From Bimastos eiseni (taxonomy: Eukaryota > Annelida > Clitellata > Crassiclitellata > Lumbricidae): a stretch of 64,000 bases of DNA. A program made the position numbers and the translations under genes. A model generated the notes under the pieces. That model searched no databases. It had not been told where the DNA came from and saw only the letters and a program-made list of their open reading frames with translations. This document shows positions 57,825 to 64,000 of this stretch, piece by piece. The DNA is taken from positions 2,204,806-2,268,805 of the forward strand of contig OY365809.1 in the NCBI GenBank assembly GCA_959347315.1, written 5' to 3'. Position 1 is the first letter of the stretch; the number at the start of each line of letters is the position of its first letter.

Positions 57825-58165
57825 TGCATGAGGAAACTGCTCAGAATTCCATGGACAGCAATGGTGACAACCGAACAAGTGTATCAAATGGCGAAGATTG
57901 ACATCAAATCCTGAAAACTGCGGTACTTCGGGCACATCGTGAGACAGCCTAAAGACAGTATTGAGAACAGTGTAATGTTGGGTATAGTAGAAGGAAACCG
58001 AAATCGTGGAAGACCCAGAATCTGCTGGATTGACAATGTCATGGCGTGGACTGGTTTAAGAGGCACAAGCTTAATGAACATCGTCCGAGAAAGAAAGCAT
58101 TGGACATCACTTTCCCATTTATGTAGTCAACCATCGCTAAGGGACGATGACGTTGGGATATAAAT
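57825..58165 (+). mobile_element. LINE C-terminal fragment (RYFGH...RGRP type)
   Basis: Reads RKLLRIPWTAMVTTEQV, a stop, KLRYFGHIVRQPKDSIENSV and RNRGRPRICWIDNVMAWTGL, then RERKHWTSL. This is the classic C-terminus of one LINE group (RRLLRIPWT...KLRYFGH...RGRPRxxWxD). 5'-truncated, with one or more stops. Confidence 0.8.
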
Positions 58166-58312
58166 AACGCGTCGATTTTTACTTATTAGATAAATATTAA
58201 ACTTAAAGGAGGTGTTTAATAATTTCGACCAGTTCTTACCGCTGCAATATATAGTTTTGAGTGTTTTATGCCTGTTAAGCGATAAATTCAGCAGCTTTCA
58301 TATACATGAGAG

Positions 58313-58390
58313 TTCAGTTTAACGACGGCGTGTTATAACAAAGGTCATCGGCGTCGCCATCCTTTTTCATCTAGGCTTGGGACTGGCACA
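58313..58390 (-). repeat. M2 dispersed repeat
   Basis: Reverse copy, 'tcagtttaacgacggcgtgt' to 'ggcttgggactggcac'. An M1-like 'atttaaaaggtgtggag' lies at 58552. Confidence 0.8.
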
Positions 58391-58673
58391 AGTGATCAGA
58401 TGCATAATATTATATACTCATTGAAGAGAATTTATTAATTAATCCAAGGCTAACGTCATCCAATGACACCAGAGGACGTTGGCAACAATGCACATGAGTT
58501 TTATTGCCTACATGCAATGCACAGAGCACTTATAACATCCTAACAACACCATTTAAAAGGTGTGGAGCAAAGCTTAACCATATTACTTCAATCAATTTTT
58601 TAGCAACATAACGCAGCTAATCTGACATTGTCCATAAGACATGAGCCCTGACGATTGATTAGAGGTAGGTAGT

Positions 58674-58751
58674 TACAGTTCAACGACACTGCGTGATAAT
58701 ATAGACTTTTTGCATTGCTCTCCTCCTTTATTCAGACTTGGGACTAGCACC
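58674..58751 (-). repeat. M2 dispersed repeat
   Basis: Reverse copy, 'acagttcaacgacactgcgt' to 'gacttgggactagcac'. Confidence 0.75.
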
Positions 58752-58927
58752 AGCAGGGCCAAATTTGGATGTAGTTGCTAAGATGTTTACTCAAGGATTA
58801 CTTACGTTTCCAAACTCTCGCAAATAAAGGTGTCTCATACAAATAATTCCAAGCGACATCTATCCGGTGTTGGCTATTCAAGCGACAACGAACGTATAAT
58901 TATGTAGCAAACAATCGTCTGAAAAGT

Positions 58928-59025
58928 AGTCATGTAGTCTGGTTCCACGACAAATGGTTCACGGACAAAAGGTTCAAAACCTATAGGTTCTTTTTTCCTC
59001 TTGTTTTGGTGAAACAGAAATCGGC
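58928..59025 (+). repeat. left arm of an inverted pair (GACAA type)
   Basis: 'tagtctggttccacgacaaa', then 'ggttcacggacaaaaggttc', then 'ttttggtgaaacagaaatcg'. The inverse of the whole about 95-bp block lies at 63368-63462. The inner part has 15-bp units of GGTTCACGGACAAAA type. Confidence 0.75.
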
Positions 59026-59029
59026 TTGA

Positions 59030-59325
59030 TGATTATAATGTTTGATCGAACAGTTTAGCTTCCATTTCAACAAGAATGATTTTCTTCAACATATTATCTA
59101 TTTAGTTAAGATTTTATTTCATCTATCCAACTTCTAGTTAACGGAACACAGAGGACGAATAATGACTTTTTGGTAGTGACTTTTTGTTCGTGAGCCACTT
59201 AGTCGCACAGAAGGAACTTAAATAGCTCTCTGTCTCTCTGTATCTCTGTCTGTCTCTGTCTGTCTGTCTCTCTCACTCTCTCTCTCTCTCTGTCTCACTC
59301 TCCGCTCTACTGAGCAAGGCTTATC
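59030..59325. repeat. CT-rich tract and spacer
   Basis: A TCTG/TCTC microsatellite at 59225-59305; the rest is unrecognised. Confidence 0.7.
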
Positions 59326-59329
59326 ATCG

Positions 59330-59560
59330 TCCCACTTGCACGCGCAACTACAAAGCAAAATCGTGCCTTCTCAGTGGTTGGGCCCTCGCTCTGGAACATG
59401 CTCTTTTGGATGTCCCCCAGGGTCCAATCAAACTCTTTTTATAGTCGACCTAACTCTTTTCAGTTTAGCCGTACCGAGGAGCGCCTCTGAGTGACATCTA
59501 TATTATAGCAGTAGCCTTGAAGGGGCGCTATATAAATGTTTGTATTGAATGATTTGGTGA
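59330..59560 (+). mobile_element. L2-like LINE 3' end, well preserved
   Basis: RAFSVVGPSLWNMLFWM-type block ('gccttctcagtggttgggcc'), then 'ggagcgcctctgagtgacat' and 'gaaggggcgctatataaatg'. Confidence 0.8.
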
Positions 59561-59711
59561 AAGTGTTCATTTACAGATATACCTGTAACAAACGCTACCC
59601 AGCGAATGTTACAATGAAACCTTGTTCATGCATTACTCGCTAGGAGGCGCTACGTCTCAGCGCAACCTAAGGTTGTCCACCACCGGACCAACAGCATAGC
59701 CATATGCATCA

Positions 59712-59803
59712 ATGTTAAAACGACTGTAGGATGTCGTTAAACTCTGATATAATAATAATAATTGTCATTGTCGTTCTTCGTTTTTGCTTGGAACTGGCAC
59801 TGC
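59712..59803. mobile_element. retroelement tail next to an M2 fragment
   Basis: 'aggatgtcgttaaactctga' with (ATA)n resembles the tail of the large LINE. 'gcttggaactggcactgcc' follows and is the inner end of a reverse M2. Confidence 0.5.
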
Positions 59804-60170
59804 CTTTAGCATACATGAACTATGACACCAGGTTCAGAATGAATTGTTTGTTTAAGCGAAATTTCTGCTTAATATAGCGTTGATGAAAGTTTTTCGAAGG
59901 TGTTTTACAGAATTTTTATTTTGCGACGAAATGACTTCTGTGCATTTCATATTCAAGATACGAGACCGCTTTAAAGGTGTCTTAAAAAGACAGAACCATT
60001 GCGCTAGTCCCACATTCCAGTAAGATTTTGTTACGAGTGACACTGGAACGCATCCAGACCAAGCTGGAAACAGATCGCTTAAGAACAGGCTGGCTTTAGG
60101 CCAAGAAGGGGCACGCGAGATCAAATTATGAACTTAAGAATCATCTTCGAGAAAGCAAGAGTCGTACTCT

Positions 60171-60248
60171 GCCAGTGCCAGTCACAAGCCATGGAAAAAG
60201 GAGAAGGCCTAATGGTCTCTGTTACCACATAGTGTCGTTAAGCTGCAA
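60171..60248 (+). repeat. M2 dispersed repeat
   Basis: 'gccagtgccagtcacaagcc' to 'agtgtcgttaagctgcaac'; CGACGC has been lost from the centre. Confidence 0.7.
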
Positions 60249-60261
60249 CTACCCCCTGTTC

Positions 60262-60350
60262 GTACTCTGGCATCGCCAGTCCCAACCCTGGGGAAAGGTG
60301 GAGGTCAACACGAAATCCTCATCTTAGCGGAACGGTATCGTTAAAAAATC
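60262..60350 (+). repeat. M2 dispersed repeat, diverged
   Basis: 'ctctggcatcgccagtcccaac' is kept in part and the tail is 'ggtatcgttaaaaaatc'. It directly follows another forward copy. Confidence 0.55.
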
Positions 60351-60925
60351 AACAACATCAACCTTGGGGGACAATCGCAACGCCAACGGGAGCGTATCTA
60401 ACTAGCAAGCCATGATCTATTGTGGCCAGGGTCGTATAAATCGACCCAATCACAGCATGAAATATTACCAAAAAAGATATTTCATCAAATTCATAATTGA
60501 ATTTGCTCACCTGGAGATGGTTACGAATAAAGGATTGACACACGGTTCTGAGTTCTTGAACGACGAAGCTCAGCTTACAGCGACTTCTAGCGTTGAGTTG
60601 ACGATGGGTGCAACTGAGGGGCAGCAATGCTCACCCTCCCCAAAGAAGCTGTAGGGTGAAGCGGAGACCATAAAACCATGTGTCCTGCATAACGCAAAAT
60701 AATATTATATGTATATGTATGTTAATGCACGTATATACATAATTATGTAAACATATACATATATATATTATACATACCATATTTTACAAATGTATGTATT
60801 CAAGTGTGTGCATGTATACGTGTGGTTGTTTGTGTGCGTGCGTGTTTTGTCAGCGTGCATGTGTGCGCGTGTGTGCGTGGATGTTAATCCATTGTAACGT
60901 TTGCTCGTAAAATGAACACAAATTG
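60351..60925. other. intergenic stretch with TA/TG-rich sequence
   Basis: 60360-60660 has no recognised family. 60700-60900 is TATG/TGTG-rich. Confidence 0.5.
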
Positions 60926-61084
60926 AAGTGGTTAGATACTCGAAGGAATGAAGGTTGAGAACATTTTCAAACTCTGTGTCATATCAGCTGGACATAAAGT
61001 CAAGCAATGTTGAAGTAATTTACAACAGCCAAACACGTCAGAGAAGAAAGCAAATTTAGACAGGTATGTCAAAGTCTGATCAAT

Positions 61085-61262
61085 GCGATGGATGGATTGG
61101 ATTGGATGTATAGGTAGATAGATAGAAATATAGGTAGATAGGTAGGTAAGTAGATAAATAGGTATGTAGGTAGGTAGGTTGGTAGGTAGGTAAGCACAGA
61201 CAGACAGACAGAAACACAGACATACAGACAGACAGACAGAAACACAGACAGACAGATAGCTC
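61085..61262. repeat. GGTA / GATA / GACA compound microsatellite
   Basis: GGTAGGTA and GATAGATA units pass into GACAGACA units. Cys/Leu/Ser-rich minus-strand frames are artefacts. Confidence 0.92.
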
Positions 61263-61544
61263 ACTAGCAAGCCACATTAGACACGAATAGCAAGTTTGAG
61301 TTTTTACATTAATCGGGAGGCACTAAGTCATATGTTGGACGCGTTAAACTCATTGGAAATTACCAGGGACCAAACGACGCATAATTAATGATCAATGTAG
61401 AAAAACGTCTTATATGCTGTTACCACTACGACTTCGTAGCAATTGTGTTCTGTCCCATAAAGGTACGTCGGCGTAAACTATTGAGTTTATTAATTTAACA
61501 AAACTGCGATTGAAACCTGACAAAGTTTAAAAATACATTACATG

Positions 61545-62001
61545 CGAATCAAGTCATGACCCTTACATCACACCTCTTTTTATAAATATTGTAGATGCTC
61601 ATATACCCTCATATACTTTATTGTCCAAGTTATTATCCAATTACTATATTCCAAATGGTATTGAAGCTGTATTAGAATTCTTTGAATGTGCGATGATTGG
61701 ATAAATGTACTTAGTGATTGGTCATACACAATTTGTTTTATTTTGAACATTTCTTGATCCAAATATTGATGCTAATATTGTTACATTTGCATGAGATACC
61801 ACATGACATGTACTATAGATGATGTTAATCCGTTATCATTTATGTGTAAAACAATTAACATTAGTTTAAAGTTCAGACAGTTATGAATTATGTCCTTTGG
61901 ACCCTATGAATTTATTATCACTGTACTGTATATGTTTCAAATTGTCGTCAACGACCATTTATGTCATATGACGACGTTAAACCGTGGAATAATAATAATA
62001 C
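61545..62001 (+). mobile_element. I-group LINE 3' end
   Basis: The end of ORF2 is visible (YYIPNGIEAVLEFF, with one shift). Then comes the 3' UTR shared with 33215-33458 and, inverted, 49650-49940, ending 'gacgacgttaaaccgtgg' and (AATA)n. Confidence 0.8.
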
Positions 62002-62179
62002 GACGCATTCTGTCAGTGAAAATTGGAGATTATGCTGCTAAAAACAACTTACGACACCTTTTTTAGTCAAAACTAAAAGGCTGATAAAACCCATACGACA
62101 TTTCATACTAGTGCAAAAATTGACGAAATAAAATCTGGCTGTAGTTAGTCAAGACTGAAAACTCCGCCAGTTTGCACCC

Positions 62180-62262
62180 TAACAATGCATGTCCCAACCT
62201 GGATAAAAGAGGAGGGCGACGCCAATGAGCTTTGATATCACGAAGTGTCGCCAAACTGCAAC
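62180..62262 (+). repeat. M2 dispersed repeat
   Basis: 'aacaatgcatgtcccaacc', 'gaggagggcgacgccaatga' and 'aagtgtcgccaaactgcaac'. Confidence 0.75.
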
Positions 62263-62480
62263 AAATACTACTCAAGATTGAAAACTGTAATTTGGTCTGG
62301 ATGATAAGGTCGTAACTAGAAGCACTTTCGACGCCGATTATTATACAAGAAATATGTACCAAATGAATGAAACTCATCAGTATACTTTGAGCAGTAATAT
62401 ACCTGAAATAATTTCTTTTCGACGGCAAAGGCCGTGTTGACAATATAATAGTGATTTCTTATTCCGTAGGTTGGTGAGTG

Positions 62481-62557
62481 GCAGTTTAGCGACACTGTAT
62501 TATAACAACGATGACTAGCGTCGCCCCTTCCTTATCCAGGCTTTGGACTGGCACTGT
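62481..62557 (-). repeat. M2 dispersed repeat
   Basis: Reverse copy, 'gcagtttagcgacactgtat' to 'ctttggactggcactg'. Confidence 0.75.
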
Positions 62558-62639
62558 CAGAGTGCAGACAGCGGCGGAGTTGGAATACGATTATGGACAA
62601 TATTGGGACTGCTGGACTCATTCCGAAGTAGTATTAGTT

Positions 62640-62716
62640 GTAGCTTAACGACACTGTGTGGTAACATAGACCACTAGAGTCGCCCTCCTCCTTCTTATGT
62701 TCTTGGGACTGGCACC
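62640..62716 (-). repeat. M2 dispersed repeat
   Basis: Reverse copy, 'gtagcttaacgacactgtgt' to 'cttgggactggcacc', 80 bp after the previous copy and in the same sense. Confidence 0.75.
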
Positions 62717-62840
62717 GGCTGGCACTATGCCTTGACGAAGACAGGTCCATTGGTGTTTATACTACCCAGAGATGAGATGAGTGAGGTGGCTTCCCGCTAT
62801 CTCAATCACAGACAGTTGTAAAAGAAGTACTTGTCTGAAG

Positions 62841-62917
62841 TACCTATATAGATTCGAACCTACTATCATAGGCTGAAAGCTGGGCCTACATATATACCGC
62901 TACGCCACCGCGTCCTA
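62841..62917 (-). other. tRNA-like sequence (SINE head or tRNA pseudogene)
   Basis: On the minus strand: 'gcggtggcgtagcggta' (A-box-like) and 'gtaggttcgaatctatat' (B-box-like), at a spacing giving about 75 nt. The anticodon arm would have a 10-base loop, so it is not a working tRNA. Confidence 0.5.
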
Positions 62918-62978
62918 TCTTGTCATAAGCTGTTCATAACCCATCTGACTTAAAACTCTGTCACCGCTCTAGCTGTGA

Positions 62979-63136
62979 TAGCGCCAGTCTTAAGGAAGTC
63001 ATTTATATTCTAGCACAGTGTCGTTAAACAGTAGCTAACCTATCCAACCTCAGACTTAGAATAAGTGAACTCGTCCAAATTTTATGCCGACGTTAACAAC
63101 CTTCGTTATCATAAGATGTCGTTAAACTCTGAATCG
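62979..63136 (+). repeat. M2 fragment and a GTCGTTAAACT tail
   Basis: 'tagcgccagtcttaagg' with 'cagtgtcgttaaacagtagc' is an M2 with a shortened middle. 'cataagatgtcgttaaactc' at 63109 is a separate LINE/SINE tail. Confidence 0.55.
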
Positions 63137-63367
63137 CTCCCTCCCTCCCTCCTTAACCATAATTTACTTGAGTCCTCGTAATATATGTGTATTTTCCCAC
63201 AATGTGCTGATAACTTATCATAAGGTATTTCTCCTATTATTACGAGCAATCCGAGCAATGCCTCCGAGTGAGGCCACAGTTTTCTAACAATCGCACCTAA
63301 TCTGCATATTAGAATCAGCACAAGCTTCATATGATGCGAATGTAAACGGTGACTGTTATTTTGCGAT

Positions 63368-63462
63368 TTCTATTTCACCAAATACAATAGGAAAAATGAA
63401 CCTACAGATTTTGAACCTTTTGTCCGTGAAGCATTTGTCGTGGAACCAGACTACATGACTAA
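63368..63462 (-). repeat. right arm of the inverted pair (GACAA type)
   Basis: Inverse of 58928-59025 with about 90% identity by eye: 'gaaccttttgtccgtgaagc', 'atttgtcgtggaaccagact', 'acatgacta'. Confidence 0.75.
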
Positions 63463-63464
63463 TT

Positions 63465-64000
63465 TTTAAAGTATCTTGCTGAAAATAGTCACGTTGACTT
63501 AAATATTTGCACGATAACATTTTGTATAGATTTTCATAAATCCAGAGTACTGCGTTTGCTCTTCTTGAAATAGAAAGGAGCCGTTTAAATGCTAATCTAA
63601 AAGTCGAGCATTGCAATAGAAATAAATGAATTGAAATAAAATCGATCTATCGCAGGTCAATTTATGAGATGTATTGATGAATTTTTTTTAAAATCAGTAC
63701 TGCCAGATCCAAAATGTAAACAAGAAAAACAGACGAATTTGTTTCAAACTATTTCTTTGACCGGATCACGTGCAGACAGAGGGAAACAGAGACAGAGACA
63801 GAGAAACAGAGACAGAGACAGAGAAACAGAGACCCAGAGTGGGACGGGGAGAAGTAGAGCGAGAAATACATGACTCACCATCCTTCCTCGCTCCAACACT
63901 GTCGCCGTCACACGCACAGCAGTCCAAGATGACGTTGATGAGATACCTTAGGTCACAGCCATCACAACCTTTCTCTTCGCTTCTTCAATCCATTTCCTCT
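63465..64000. other. window end: GACAGA microsatellite and unresolved sequence
   Basis: (GACAGA)n and GAAACAGA units at 63775-63835. A minus-strand frame upstream of a donor-like 'gat|ggtgagtc' (about 63870) is Cys-rich (INVILDCCACDGDS) and could be an exon of a neighbouring gene that continues past the window. Not convincing. Confidence 0.3.

Overview
This is a stretch of animal nuclear DNA, about 62% A+T by eye, with split genes, GT-AG introns, microsatellites and very many degraded retrotransposons and small DNA transposons. The only host protein gene I can support is an orthologue of HHEX, the haematopoietically expressed homeobox / PRH factor. The HHEX sequence, the LINE tails of the type GACGTTAAAC followed by a short simple repeat, and the tRNA-derived SINEs suggest a lophotrochozoan invertebrate, most likely a mollusc. 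That placement is an inference, not proven here.

Layout. 0-7 kb: L2-like LINE 3' ends, a tRNA-derived SINE, a minus-strand LINE remnant ending in a (TTTGA)n tail, and four copies of a short dispersed repeat that I call M2. 7-10.2 kb: AT microsatellites, a 33-bp minisatellite and the unique upstream region of HHEX. 10.25-19.57 kb: HHEX on the plus strand in four coding exons (465 residues). Its introns hold a (TATG)n tract, a four-copy 94-bp repeat, a possible element with 15-bp GACAA-type repeats at its ends, a SINE and L2-like tails. 19.6-20.4 kb: the HHEX 3' flank, with a recurring TTTGAACGG motif. 20.4-26.9 kb: repeats, including an 11-bp minisatellite of about 765 bp. 26.95-33.2 kb: a nearly complete I-group (Nimb-like) LINE with a zinc-knuckle ORF1 and an ORF2 coding endonuclease, reverse transcriptase and RNase H. 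It is disabled by a frameshift, a changed endonuclease residue and the lack of an ORF1 ATG. 33-64 kb: no recognised host gene. This part holds hAT-type DNA transposons with 8-bp target duplications (34.4, 39.3, 40.4 and 52.6 kb), many LINE tails, more than 16 M2 copies, and the M1 repeat family, which looks like a long-TIR MITE.

Best candidates for something new: (1) a 189-bp U2-snRNA-like unit at 41.53 kb, 29 bp downstream of a TATA box, with five consecutive hairpins but without the U2 branch-site recognition sequence; (2) two families with tandem 15-bp GACAA terminal repeats (15.6, 42.8, 58.9 and 63.4 kb); (3) the M1/M2 composite repeats, which are dense elsewhere and absent from the HHEX gene. 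HHEX is the only coherent host function seen. The rest is best read as layers of mobile elements. All family assignments come from reading motifs; no database search was done.
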